This document shows, piece after piece, positions 45,643 through 54,738 of a stretch of 62,603 nt of DNA. The notes under the pieces were generated by a model, which saw nothing but the letters and a program-made list of their open reading frames with translations, searched no databases and was not told the DNA's origin. Made by a program: the position numbers and the translations under genes. The stretch is from Herbinix sp. (GTDB lineage: Bacteria; Bacillota; Clostridia; Lachnospirales; Lachnospiraceae): assembly GCA_029240245.1 (NCBI GenBank), contig JARBTJ010000035.1:1-62603 (forward strand). Reading direction: 5' to 3'. Every line of letters starts with the position of its first letter. Position 1 is the stretch's first letter.

Positions 45643-47784
45643 TCAAACTTTAAACTGATGCACCGCTTCTTCCAGAGCCTTTGCATTTTCATTCAATTCA
45701 ACAGAAACTTCTGTCAGGTTTTGTACCGAGGTAACCTGATCCTGTACCGTATTACTTACGGTAAGAGAGGTTGCATAGGTTTCTTCTGAAATTGCGGAGA
45801 TACTCTCGATAGCATTAAGAGTACCTTCCCTGGAACCTTCCATATTCTGTACATCTTCGCCGATCATTATTACATTTTTCAGCAACTCTTCAACACTTGA
45901 ATTCATACTATGAAATGCTTCAATGGTGTTATTCGCAGTAATTGCCTGGAGTTCAACGATATCATCCGATTTTTTAGCTATTGTTACTGTATCCAATGTT
46001 TGCTGCGTAATCTCCCCGACCACATTTTTTATCTCGCGGGCAGCATTCAGACATTGTTCTGCAAGCTTCCTAATTTCCTCCGCTACGACAGCAAAGCCTC
46101 TACCGGCATCACCTGCTCTCGCCGCCTCAATGGAAGCGTTTAGAGATAACAGATTAGTCTGGTCAGCAATTTCATTGATTGTACTGATAATTCTGCTGAT
46201 GGAATTCGATTTATTTTCGAGTAAGGTTATATTATCCATAACTCTCTTGGTAATCGCAGTTGTTTCTGATGTCTGTTGGGAAAGGTTTTCCATCTTACCA
46301 ATACCTTGGTTAATCATTGCTTTGGTTTCATCTGCTAAACCTTCCATATTTTTTAAATTGGTATTCACCAGATTTATTTTTTTCGATAGTGTATCCATTT
46401 CCAGTGCACAGCTTTGAGAATCCTCTGCCTGTCTACCGATTCCCTGGTCGATCTCGTCAATCGCACTCGAAATATTCGCAGTTGAATCCGATAACAATCC
46501 TGAGGAACTTGCCAACCGTTGTGCAGAAGCGGATATTAATGTACTTACACTTTCCACCTTAAGAATTAACTGCTTCATATTATGCAGCGTGTATGAAATT
46601 CTATCTGCCAGTACACCAAGCTCATCCTTACGACTCATTTTAAAGTCCGTAGTCAGATCACCTTCAGCAACACGATTTAACAGTTGCATGATTTTTTTAA
46701 TACCTTTATCTAAATCTACCGATATAAAGGTACCGATGAAAACAGCAATCAAGCAAGCCAAGGTTACAATGAAAACGGTTATATTCTTTATCTCATTTGC
46801 CTGCTTCATGATTACGGTCTTAGGTATTAATGCTCCGACATAGAAATTCGTATTCCCCACTTTGCGGTACATGAATCGATAGGTTTTACCTTCATAATTC
46901 ACATAGTCAGATCCACTTTCATTATCCTTGATTATAGCATTTTTATAAAAGTTTTCATTCTGAAACAAAAAGCCTTCCTTTTGACCACGAAGGACTTCCT
47001 TCCCATCACTAGCAATAAATCCGGTAATGCTTCCTTCTCCAAGATCAAGATTATCCAGTATATCACTAACTATTTCCTTATTAATGTCAATTATAAGACA
47101 TGCCTTTCCATTTTCAATCGAACGAATTAAGGAAACTGCATATTCCGGTTTTAATATTGAATATTTCGCATCAACAGTCGGATGGGATGAAACCCAATAC
47201 GCCTTCGTTGAGCTATCTGCTAATTGGGAGCCTTCCGCTGTCTCCTTTAACTCCTCAATGAAAATGCCCTTATTCAAGGTAGGTACATTGACTGTAGTTA
47301 TATATTTATCATCGGTTATGAGATGTATATCCTTTACGAATTGATCTACAACCGTTTCTGCCATAATACTGCTCTTAATTTTGTCATAGGTCAGCGACTC
47401 ATTAATGGTATCATTCTGATACATATCTAAGATGAAATTTAAAACATTCTCATCCACTGCATATTGCTTCGAGGTTGCATCAATGGATGCAAATCCGAAC
47501 TCAAGATATTTTACTGCCATTTGGATCGAATTATTTGTGGATAATTCATAATTTGATATCATACCTTCAGAAGCCTTCCGATAAGATATGACACCCAATA
47601 TTAAAATAAATAATATAGGAATAATGAAGGAAATTATCAGTTTATTCCGTAACGTCAAAAATGTAATAAATGATTTCTTTTTACCCTTTGTATTTTTTTC
47701 CGGTTTCCCTTTTTCTTTTGCTATAATTACCGGTTTCTTCTGTTCTTTTACGATAACTGTCGGTTTCTTTTTATCTTTTGCCAT
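45643..47784 (-). CDS. Methyl-accepting chemotaxis protein (713 aa)
   Basis: The ATG at 47784 ([17 protein letters not shown]) has GGAGGGG upstream; a frame to 47838 has none. The N-terminus is a basic, repetitive Lys/Pro tail, then membrane helix 1, an extracellular sensor of about 250 residues (dCache-like by length), membrane helix 2, a HAMP region, and the signalling domain with the hairpin [18 protein letters not shown]. The ligand is unknown. The basic N-terminal tail is unusual. No other chemotaxis gene is nearby. Confidence 0.92.
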   Translation of the reverse strand: MAKDKKKPTVIVKEQKKPVIIAKEKGKPEKNTKGKKKSFITFLTLRNKLIISFIIPILFILILGVISYRKASEGMISNYELSTNNSIQMAVKYLEFGFASIDATSKQYAVDENVLNFILDMYQNDTINESLTYDKIKSSIMAETVVDQFVKDIHLITDDKYITTVNVPTLNKGIFIEELKETAEGSQLADSSTKAYWVSSHPTVDAKYSILKPEYAVSLIRSIENGKACLIIDINKEIVSDILDNLDLGEGSITGFIASDGKEVLRGQKEGFLFQNENFYKNAIIKDNESGSDYVNYEGKTYRFMYRKVGNTNFYVGALIPKTVIMKQANEIKNITVFIVTLACLIAVFIGTFISVDLDKGIKKIMQLLNRVAEGDLTTDFKMSRKDELGVLADRISYTLHNMKQLILKVESVSTLISASAQRLASSSGLLSDSTANISSAIDEIDQGIGRQAEDSQSCALEMDTLSKKINLVNTNLKNMEGLADETKAMINQGIGKMENLSQQTSETTAITKRVMDNITLLENKSNSISRIISTINEIADQTNLLSLNASIEAARAGDAGRGFAVVAEEIRKLAEQCLNAAREIKNVVGEITQQTLDTVTIAKKSDDIVELQAITANNTIEAFHSMNSSVEELLKNVIMIGEDVQNMEGSREGTLNAIESISAISEETYATSLTVSNTVQDQVTSVQNLTEVSVELNENAKALEEAVHQFKV

Positions 47785-47884
47785 ATGATTATTAGTTCCC
47801 CTCCCAATTTTATATAGCTTATTTAAAGAAAAGGCCATAAAAACTATGTGGTGATTAAGTTTTGCGGAACCTGTAAATCTGCTT

Positions 47885-48115
47885 TGATCATTCTTTTATT
47901 TGTTCTTATTTGTTCTTTTTTTCTTATTCATCTAATTTGCTCTTATTTATTCTTTTTTTTATTCATCTAATTTGTTCTTAATCGTTCTTTTTTCTTATTC
48001 ATCTAATTTGTTCTTATTCGTTTTATTCGTTCTTATTCGTTTTATTCGTTCTTATTCGTTTTATTCTTTTATTCTTTTTCTTTTCTTCGTTCATATTAGT
48101 TTTTATTCGTTCTTA
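47885..48115. repeat. Degenerate tandem repeats upstream of the chemotaxis receptor gene
   Basis: Variants of TTCTTATTCATCTAATTTG (about 45-bp period) and then TTCTTATTCGTTTTATTCG (16-bp period) repeat in the T-rich plus strand. No gene. It forms the leader region of the receptor gene and is similar in style, not in sequence, to the repeats at 17480 and 53590. Confidence 0.7.
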
Positions 48116-48213
48116 CTAATAGTAATTAATAATTCATTGATGAATATAACCACTTGCTAGTAGATATTATCTGTAACTGGAATAAATAGTAATTTTTTTA
48201 TCTTTATTAAACT

Positions 48214-48241
48214 CTTCGCCGGAACTACTGTTCCGGCGAAG
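48214..48241 (-). terminator. Strong hairpin after the carbohydrate-binding protein gene
   Basis: A 12-bp perfect GC-rich stem (CTTCGCCGGAAC, loop of four, GTTCCGGCGAAG) 10 bases past the stop. The U-tract on the minus strand is poor (AGTTTAAT), so it may also protect the mRNA 3' end. Confidence 0.7.
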
Positions 48242-48250
48242 ATAAGGTTT

Positions 48251-49792
48251 TTATTTTTTACCTTTAAGGAATTCATCAATCTGTTTCTGTGCTTCAGCAA
48301 CGATTATATCAAGACCTGCTGCCTTTTGGTCTTCAATTAATTTCTGAACAACTTCCTCAGCAGTTCCGTCACCAAGACCTACATCAAGAAGCTTATCCGC
48401 ATCGGTATAGATTTGATCTCTTCTGGAAACTTCGGTATTCACTGCTGTAATATCAAAGCTGAAACCTTCGAGAGGAGATACTACGTTCTTAGGATTGCCA
48501 ACTGCAGCTTCTTTTTCTCTTGTCCAGAAGCCTTCGGAATAAGAAGCATCAGGACGCATAAATTGTGGTTTCCAAAGTGCCCAGCGGCCGCCCCATTCCA
48601 TATAATTGGAGTTGGATGCATTCATGCCTTCCGGGAACACAGCTTCTTCGCCGTTTAACACGTAAGTTTTACCTTCAATACCATAATGAACCATATCGTA
48701 CAATTTCTGATCTTCTTCCAGCATATTTAAGAACATAAGAGTTCTTTCCGGATTTTCAGAGGTTGCACTGATTGCTACTACGTTTGCAAGAGGTGTTCTG
48801 TTTGCAAATAATCCATCCTCATATACATATGCATAATCCCAACGAGCTCCTTCTTCAACCCAAGCTCTGTTCTGATTTGCAAATTCATGAGTACCGAATT
48901 TAGAAATCAATAATCCCTGGTTAATTAAATCGTTATGATCTAATTTATCCGTTAAGATGTCCTTCCACATGTATCCGGCATCCTGCCATTTTTCAGCCCA
49001 TTGAGCTCTTTCTAAATAAGCCTGAGTGGATTCAATCGGGATAACCTTTAATTCAGGATCATTTAAATCTACAGATAAAGAATGTCCAATATCCATTAAA
49101 TTATATTTAGCTCTGAACATGTCGAAACCACAGTTTTCTACAATCTTCTTATCCGGATATTTTTCCTTCATCTGAGCAAGTAAAGCATCGATATCTTCCA
49201 CGGTTTCAAAGCTATCCTTATCCACTGTGATACCAGCTTCTTCTACTAAGTCACCTCTCCACTGGAATAATGGTCTGTTATTCATAACCATGGTCCAGGG
49301 AACCGCAACGATATGTCCCTTACTCTTAGCAGCTTCAATCGCTCCGCTTTCCTGATATTTTGCGTATAAGGTTGGCGCATATTCCGGTAATAAATCATCC
49401 AGAACCATGTATGCATCCTTGCCTACCATCTGGTAATAGCTAAGCCAGTCACCATCAAAGTTCAAATCCCAAACATCACCGGTGGAACCTTTTACTAAAA
49501 TTTTGTCCTTGTAATCATTACCGGCAATAAACTGAACATCAAAGGTAGCATTTAAGGTATCCTTTGTGTACTCTGCGATTGCATCCCAAACTGCATCTGT
49601 TTCGGCTTTCTTATCACCGAAGAAAATGAAATGCAAAGTAACCGGATCAAGTTTTCCCGATGAATTTTGACTGCCACCATCGGAATCGTTCCCACTATCG
49701 CCCTCACTCTTAGGGGAACAGCTAACAAGCATTGCACTGATTAATACTAAACATAATACTATTCGTGCAATAAAGGTAAATCTTTTTTTCAT
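48251..49792 (-). CDS. Extracellular carbohydrate-binding lipoprotein, Lpl type (513 aa)
   Basis: A lipoprotein signal with LVSCSPK, a Ser/Gly/Asp-rich linker, then a family-1 solute-binding fold: VTLHFIFFGDKKAETDAVWD, VWDLNFDGDWLSYYQM and VVAVPW-like IVAVPWTMVMNNRPLF. The C-terminal part resembles the DUF3502 region of LplA-like proteins. Together with the two permease genes upstream it forms a complete CUT1 importer lacking its own ATPase, which is usual where one shared MsmX-like ATPase serves several importers. The substrate is probably an oligosaccharide; identity unknown. Confidence 0.88.
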   Translation of the reverse strand: MKKRFTFIARIVLCLVLISAMLVSCSPKSEGDSGNDSDGGSQNSSGKLDPVTLHFIFFGDKKAETDAVWDAIAEYTKDTLNATFDVQFIAGNDYKDKILVKGSTGDVWDLNFDGDWLSYYQMVGKDAYMVLDDLLPEYAPTLYAKYQESGAIEAAKSKGHIVAVPWTMVMNNRPLFQWRGDLVEEAGITVDKDSFETVEDIDALLAQMKEKYPDKKIVENCGFDMFRAKYNLMDIGHSLSVDLNDPELKVIPIESTQAYLERAQWAEKWQDAGYMWKDILTDKLDHNDLINQGLLISKFGTHEFANQNRAWVEEGARWDYAYVYEDGLFANRTPLANVVAISATSENPERTLMFLNMLEEDQKLYDMVHYGIEGKTYVLNGEEAVFPEGMNASNSNYMEWGGRWALWKPQFMRPDASYSEGFWTREKEAAVGNPKNVVSPLEGFSFDITAVNTEVSRRDQIYTDADKLLDVGLGDGTAEEVVQKLIEDQKAAGLDIIVAEAQKQIDEFLKGKK

Positions 49793-49865
49793 AAATCACA
49801 CTCCCTTTTTTAATATAGTTTTTATCATTACAATCGGAACAAAAAATGTCCCTATGCAATAACCT

Positions 49866-50747
49866 TTAACCTTTTACCGCGCCAACCATAATACCCTTAA
49901 TGAAATATCTCTGTAAAAGAGGATATAGTAATATGATGGGCCCGGTTGTGATAATTACCAAAGCCATTTTAATTCCGTCTCCGGGTATCGTAGCCATAAG
50001 CTGTTGAATCTGTGGAGAGGATTGCATTGTCTGTAAGAACTGAATGTTGGAAATAATGTTCCTCAGTAACATCTGTAAAGGCTGCATCTCCGATTTTTCA
50101 ATCAGCATAAGTCCTAGCCACCAGTCATTCCAATACCCTAAAGCAGTAAACAGGGTAACGGTTGCTAATACCGGTTTTGACAATTGCAGATAAATTCGAA
50201 GGAATATGGTAATTTCACTTGCCCCGTCGATTTTTGCCGATTCATACATTTCTTCTGGAATTCCCGTAAAATAATTACGAAGCAGGAATATGTACCAGGC
50301 ACTGCACATACTTGGTATAATCAACGCCCAAATATGATTTTTCAGATGAAGGTAATGGACACACACCATATACCACGGTACCATACCACCACTGAACAGC
50401 ATCGTTATCAAAACGTATAGATTAATAAATCTACGAAATCTTAATTTCTTTCTGGACAATACATAACCCATCATGGAATTTACAAACAGTGACATCGCTG
50501 TTCCAACTACCGTAACAAAAATTGTAACCTTATAACCGCTAATAATTGCTGATCGGTTGATAAACAATGCTTTATAGGCTGCCAGAGTAGGCTTATGCGG
50601 AAAAACCCGGATTCCGTAATTTGTTACCTCCGACTGCGTAGTCAGCGAGCCGCCGATAACCATCAAAAATGGGTAAAGACATGCCAATGAAAACAATCCT
50701 ACAAACAAATAAACCATTAATTTGCCTAATGTTAATTTTCTACTCAT
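49866..50747 (-). CDS. Carbohydrate ABC permease, LplC type (293 aa)
   Basis: Six helices. It has the EAA-type loop ESAKIDGASEITIFLRIYLQ and the usual C-terminal YFIKGIMVGAVKG. GGAGGGAGG precedes the ATG. It is second in the operon. Confidence 0.92.
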   Translation of the reverse strand: MSRKLTLGKLMVYLFVGLFSLACLYPFLMVIGGSLTTQSEVTNYGIRVFPHKPTLAAYKALFINRSAIISGYKVTIFVTVVGTAMSLFVNSMMGYVLSRKKLRFRRFINLYVLITMLFSGGMVPWYMVCVHYLHLKNHIWALIIPSMCSAWYIFLLRNYFTGIPEEMYESAKIDGASEITIFLRIYLQLSKPVLATVTLFTALGYWNDWWLGLMLIEKSEMQPLQMLLRNIISNIQFLQTMQSSPQIQQLMATIPGDGIKMALVIITTGPIILLYPLLQRYFIKGIMVGAVKG

Positions 50748-50765
50748 ACCTATTCCTCCCTCCGC

Positions 50766-51743
50766 TTAGAATAATGCTGCATCCTTTTCATATCTTCTGA
50801 CGATTGCATTGCTTGTTATAACCAGTACAAAAGATACTACCGACTGGAAGAAGCCCGTTGCAGAGGAAATTCCGATGTCTCCCGTCATACGCAGAGCACG
50901 GTATATGTAAGTATCAAGAACATCAGTCGCAGAATATAAAACAGGCATATCACCGGTAACATTATAGAAGAGTCCGAAATCAGCGTTCATAATTCTTCCG
51001 ATCGCTAACAAGGTGAGAATTATTACCGTAGGTCGTAATAACGGAAGACTGATATACCACATTTGCTGCCATCTTGAGGCACCGTCTATTTGGGCTGCCT
51101 CATAATATGAGGAATCAATTCCGCTTATTGTTGCCAGATATACAACTGCACTATAGCCTGCACCTTTCCATATATTAACGATTAAAAGGATGACCGGCCA
51201 ATAGCTTGGTTTCATATAAAATTCCACCTTATCAAACCCTAAATTAACAAGGAGCGAATTAATCGTTCCATGGTCATATCCAAAGATGCCGGAAACAAAA
51301 ATACCTACAACAACTGTTGAGATAAAATAGGGCAAGAAGGTTAAGGACTGCGTTAATTTTTTAAAAAATTTATGTGTAATTTCATTGAAGGCTAATGCAA
51401 GTGATAATGCAAAAATTGTTCCCCCAACAATGAATATAAAATTTAAGATCAATGTATTTCGAATTGCACTCGTAGCGGCATCGTTATGATCGAAAATTAT
51501 CTTAAAGTTTTTATACCAAGGGTCCATCCAATCACTACCGAATATACCTTTTCGAAAATTGAAATTCTTAAATGCAATGACCAATCCGCCCATGGGAAGA
51601 TAGGCAAACAGAAAAAGCAAAAGCATTGCAGGTAACGCCATTATGTATAATTGCCAACCGGTTTTTAAATCATAAATCAATTTCTTAAATTTATTACTTC
51701 TATCCAGCGGCTTTTGCTCTGCCTTTTGTTTATGCAGCTTCAC
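50766..51743 (-). CDS. Carbohydrate ABC permease, LplB type (325 aa)
   Basis: The likely start is GTG at 51743, since GGAGG stands 9 bases upstream; reading further upstream would place the ribosome site inside the gene. Six helices with EAAQIDGASRWQQMWYISLP as the ATPase-contact loop. First gene of the importer operon, 30 bases after a strong promoter region. Confidence 0.9.
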   Translation of the reverse strand: MKLHKQKAEQKPLDRSNKFKKLIYDLKTGWQLYIMALPAMLLLFLFAYLPMGGLVIAFKNFNFRKGIFGSDWMDPWYKNFKIIFDHNDAATSAIRNTLILNFIFIVGGTIFALSLALAFNEITHKFFKKLTQSLTFLPYFISTVVVGIFVSGIFGYDHGTINSLLVNLGFDKVEFYMKPSYWPVILLIVNIWKGAGYSAVVYLATISGIDSSYYEAAQIDGASRWQQMWYISLPLLRPTVIILTLLAIGRIMNADFGLFYNVTGDMPVLYSATDVLDTYIYRALRMTGDIGISSATGFFQSVVSFVLVITSNAIVRRYEKDAALF

Positions 51744-51778
51744 ACTAAATCGCCTCCAATTCAATATTGATATATCAT

Positions 51779-51807
51779 ATTATAGCAGTGTAGATTTGAC
51801 AAGTCAA
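51779..51807 (-). promoter_or_regulatory. Promoter of the Lpl-type importer
   Basis: On the minus strand TTGACT (51802-51807), 17-base spacer, TATAAT (51779-51784). The transcript would begin about 30 bases before the GTG of the first permease gene. The TTGACTTGTCAA around the -35 box is a near-palindrome and a possible operator. Confidence 0.8.
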
Positions 51808-52217
51808 TGTTATTTTTATGCAATTCCATTAAAACAAATATTATAAATTCGTATTTATTGTATATTTGTACTCATTTATAACATATTTCATGTTTATATT
51901 GGTAATTTAGCATTACTATAGTATCATATTTATCTATTTTATATGTTGTTTTTCATGATATATCATTTTATAGTATATTATAATACATTTATAACAATTA
52001 TTAATTTTTATGTTGTTTTTTGTCATATGATATATCATCCGAATTTTAATAACGTTTTTATGTTCTGCAGATATATTGCAATTGAATAACTAATATAAAA
52101 GATTATGTAATTACATCATGACATATCAATGTACATTTTATTGAATAATCAAACTGACTTTCAATATGTTTGTGGCATCGATATAGTATTTCGCAATTGT
52201 ACTTGTGGCTGCATAAC

Positions 52218-52292
52218 AAAGGACTAATGTGATCCAAGCTTCCAAGTAAATGTTATTCCAAGCTTTGAAGATATATATCACATTAGCCTTCT
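52218..52292. other. Long imperfect hairpin downstream of tyrS
   Basis: AAGG-CTAATGTGAT and ATCACATTAG-CCTT flank an inner AAGCTT pair. It lies about 45 bases past the tyrS stop and may serve as its terminator, though the U-tract is weak. The rest of 51808-52217 is very AT-rich with no gene seen. Confidence 0.45.
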
Positions 52293-52333
52293 TTTTAAGA
52301 TAATTAAATTGTATGCTAAATACTACTGTAACC

Positions 52334-53716
52334 TTACTGTATTCTGATAAACTTTTTCTTTCCGATTTTCATTACACCGGCCGTCAATACAAAGTCTAGG
52401 TTGGTAATTCGCTCCCCATTCCATTGGACCCCGCCCTGTTTCAACAACCTTCGAAATTCGCTACCGGAGGGCACGAAGCCATTTTCAACAAGAACCGGTA
52501 TTAAATTCATTAAGGTTCTACAATCGGAGGGAACCTCTAATTCCTGAATCTCATCCGGTATTTCACCCTTTTGAAATACCGTACAGAAGTACTCTTTCGC
52601 GGCCTGGACCCCAAAAGGACCATGATATAAACCAGTGATGATTTCTGCCAGTTCAAGCTTGATATCTCTGGGATTTCGCCCTTCCATAAGCTGATTTCTA
52701 ATTTCCTCAATACGATCCGGATGTTCATCGGTCGCCAGTTCAAAATAGCGTAAAATCAAGTGATCCGGTATCTCCATTACTTTTTTGAACATCACTTCTG
52801 CCGGTTCAAATACACCGATGTAATTGCTAAGACTTTTGCTCATCTTTTCCACACCATCCAGACCCTCCAGTATAGGCATAAACAAAGCGATCTGCCGTTC
52901 TTTTCCCATACTGCTCTGCAAATTTCTTCCCATCAATATATTGAAGGTCTGGTCTGTTCCACCAATTTCAAGATCCGCATGAATCTCTACCGAATCGTAT
53001 GCCTGCATTAGCGGATAAAAAAATTCGTGCAGTCCAATTGGTTCTTTTCGTTTGTACCGGTTTGAAAAATCATCCCGCTCCATCAGTCTTGCAACGGTAG
53101 TACTTGCCGCCAGTCGTATGACATCATCAAAACTTAATTTCGACAACCATTCACCGTTAAAGCGCACTGTCGTTTTATGCGGATCGACAATTTTAAAGAT
53201 TTGATCCGTATAGGTCTTCGCATTTTCCTGTACCTGCTCCTCCGATAGTGCTTTTCGGGTTTTAGATTTACCGGTTGGATCTCCGATTTTACCGGTAAAA
53301 TCACCTATTATGATAACCGCATGATGACCAAGGTCCTGCATTTGTCTGATTTTACGCAGCACCACCGCATGCCCAAGATGAATATCCGGAGCACTCGGAT
53401 CTAAACCTAGCTTTATAACGAGAGGTCTGCCGTCCTTCTTGGAAGAGATCAGCTTTTCTCTCAATTCCTCCTCCGATATTAACTCCGCGGTCCCCTTTTT
53501 GATAATCTTCATCTGATTTTCAATAGACAATTTCGCATCAGTTTCTCGCTCCAAATCAGCTTGTTCTTGTTCCACAATAACGCCTATTCGTACCATATTT
53601 ACATCCTCTTGATTCATTATTATGTTCTCCCCCTCCATATTTACGAACTCCTGCTCCATTTTTAATTCTCCTCCCATATTTACAACTTCACGCTCCTTAA
53701 TTAAATTCTCTTCCAT
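52334..53716 (-). CDS. tyrS: Tyrosyl-tRNA synthetase with repeat-derived N-terminal extension (up to 460 aa)
   Basis: A class I synthetase with a HIGH-type motif HLGHA after LGLDPSAPDI, TyrRS residues IGDFTGKIGDPTGKS, QAYDSVEIHADLEIGGTDQTFN, a KMSKS motif, and a C-terminal S4-like domain. The usual protein would begin about ten residues before MKIIKKGTAELISEEELREK. Here the frame extends another 50-60 residues made of 13-residue units (for example KEREVVNMGGELKM), encoded by the tandem DNA repeat that starts upstream. Several ATGs follow GGAG in the repeats, so the true start is uncertain. Tyrosine T-box upstream. Confidence 0.92.
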   Translation of the reverse strand: MEENLIKEREVVNMGGELKMEQEFVNMEGENIIMNQEDVNMVRIGVIVEQEQADLERETDAKLSIENQMKIIKKGTAELISEEELREKLISSKKDGRPLVIKLGLDPSAPDIHLGHAVVLRKIRQMQDLGHHAVIIIGDFTGKIGDPTGKSKTRKALSEEQVQENAKTYTDQIFKIVDPHKTTVRFNGEWLSKLSFDDVIRLAASTTVARLMERDDFSNRYKRKEPIGLHEFFYPLMQAYDSVEIHADLEIGGTDQTFNILMGRNLQSSMGKERQIALFMPILEGLDGVEKMSKSLSNYIGVFEPAEVMFKKVMEIPDHLILRYFELATDEHPDRIEEIRNQLMEGRNPRDIKLELAEIITGLYHGPFGVQAAKEYFCTVFQKGEIPDEIQELEVPSDCRTLMNLIPVLVENGFVPSGSEFRRLLKQGGVQWNGERITNLDFVLTAGVMKIGKKKFIRIQ

Positions 53717-53950
53717 ATTTATGACTTCTCGCTCCTTTGTTAAATCTTCTACATATTTACGATTTCTCGCTCCATAATTAAATTCCCTCCATATTTACGA
53801 CTCACGCTCCATTATTACATTCTCCCTCCATATTTACGACTTCACGCTCCATTATTAAATTCTCCTCCATATTTACGACTTCTTGCTCCATTATTAAATT
53901 CCCCCTCCATATTTACGACTTCACACTCCATATTAAATTCTCCTCCATTA
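53590..53950 (-). repeat. 36-39 bp tandem repeat running from the leader into tyrS
   Basis: About nine to ten units resembling AATTTAATAATGGAGCGTGA followed by AGTCGTAAATATGGAGG. Each unit carries two ATGGAG motifs that look like a ribosome site fused to a start codon. The last three or four units lie inside the tyrS frame. Length changes of 39 bp keep frame; those of 36 do too. Confidence 0.85.
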
Positions 53951-53979
53951 ACACTTCCTTTCATATGCATATCTTGTTA

Positions 53980-54126
53980 GGCGTTTGCGAAACAATATAG
54001 TTTTTGCTATTTCACACACGACACATACTATTACTCCGCTTAAGCGTTTCCTACGGGCTTAACTTCCGCTGCGGAGTAGTATATGTTGTGTGCGCAATTA
54101 ATACAGATTTTGAGTTTCGCAGTCGC
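53980..54126. repeat. MITE-like palindromic element between the T-box and tyrS (147 bp)
   Basis: GGCGTTTGCGAAAC and GTTTCGCAGTCGCC form terminal inverted repeats (12 of 14 match). An inner long hairpin (from CACACGACACATACTA to TAGTATATGTTGTGTG) fills the centre. A deleted relative lies at 39191-39266. No transposase frame. As it sits in the leader of tyrS, it is presumably transcribed as a folded RNA. Confidence 0.7.
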
Positions 54127-54273
54127 CTTTCATGTTTCTTATAATTATTCAATTTCATATCATAAGCGATATTTTTAGGAAGCTTCATGAGTACGATTTC
54201 ATCTTTAAACTTTTAAATAAGTAAATATGACAGGTACTTACCAGGATGAATGTTAACTCTGCTTTTTGAGCAT

Positions 54274-54613
54274 TAAAAAATCCCGCTCCTCTAATTGCTT
54301 AGAGGGCGGGATAACTCACGCGGTACCACCTCATATTTATCAGCTACTCACATAGCCAACCTTTTTGAGTACTCCAAATCCGACATATTAATCCGGTTAC
54401 AGATTAGACCAATATCTACCTGGGTTATACTCTAGCACGATAACGGGTGCAGGGTTCCGTCAACAGCCTACTAGGATAAATCCGTTCGGTGTGAGGCTCA
54501 AAGATGTATTCAGAACTCATCTCCCTGCACCTCTCATCAACCGGTTGCTTTCTGTAAGGATACTCAAATTCCTACTATTTCTTATCAACGCTTTCATTTA
54601 TGAAATTAAATTA
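54274..54613 (-). promoter_or_regulatory. Tyrosine T-box leader of tyrS
   Basis: The minus strand carries the T-box core GGTGGTACCGCG (54319-54330) and a terminator stem ATCCCGC...GCGGGAT with TTTTTTA behind it (54274-54312). A stem I region holds TTCTGAATACATC, whose TAC (54506-54508) is a tyrosine codon in the specifier position. Uncharged tRNA-Tyr would stabilise the antiterminator and allow tyrS transcription. The leader is normal up to the terminator, but another 557 bases separate it from the tyrS ATG. Confidence 0.93.
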
Positions 54614-54619
54614 TATGCA

Positions 54620-54648
54620 AGTATAATCGTGAAATTAATATTTGTCAA
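54620..54648 (-). promoter_or_regulatory. Promoter of the T-box/tyrS transcript
   Basis: On the minus strand TTGACA (54643-54648), 17 bases, TATACT (54620-54625), placed right before the T-box leader. Confidence 0.75.
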
Positions 54649-54738
54649 GCAGGTTTTATGCCAAGATCCCATAATCATTAAGCAAGTATTCATGGTCGTA
54701 GACACCTAAGAGATTCATTATAAACATTCCTTCTACCC

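Noticed and set aside
45923..46417. 164-codon plus-strand frame opposite the chemotaxis receptor gene
   Set aside because: Antisense of the highly conserved signalling domain; a common artefact.
53590..53950. CRISPR-like regular repeats
   Set aside because: Units follow each other directly with no unique spacers, vary in sequence, and no cas gene is present.
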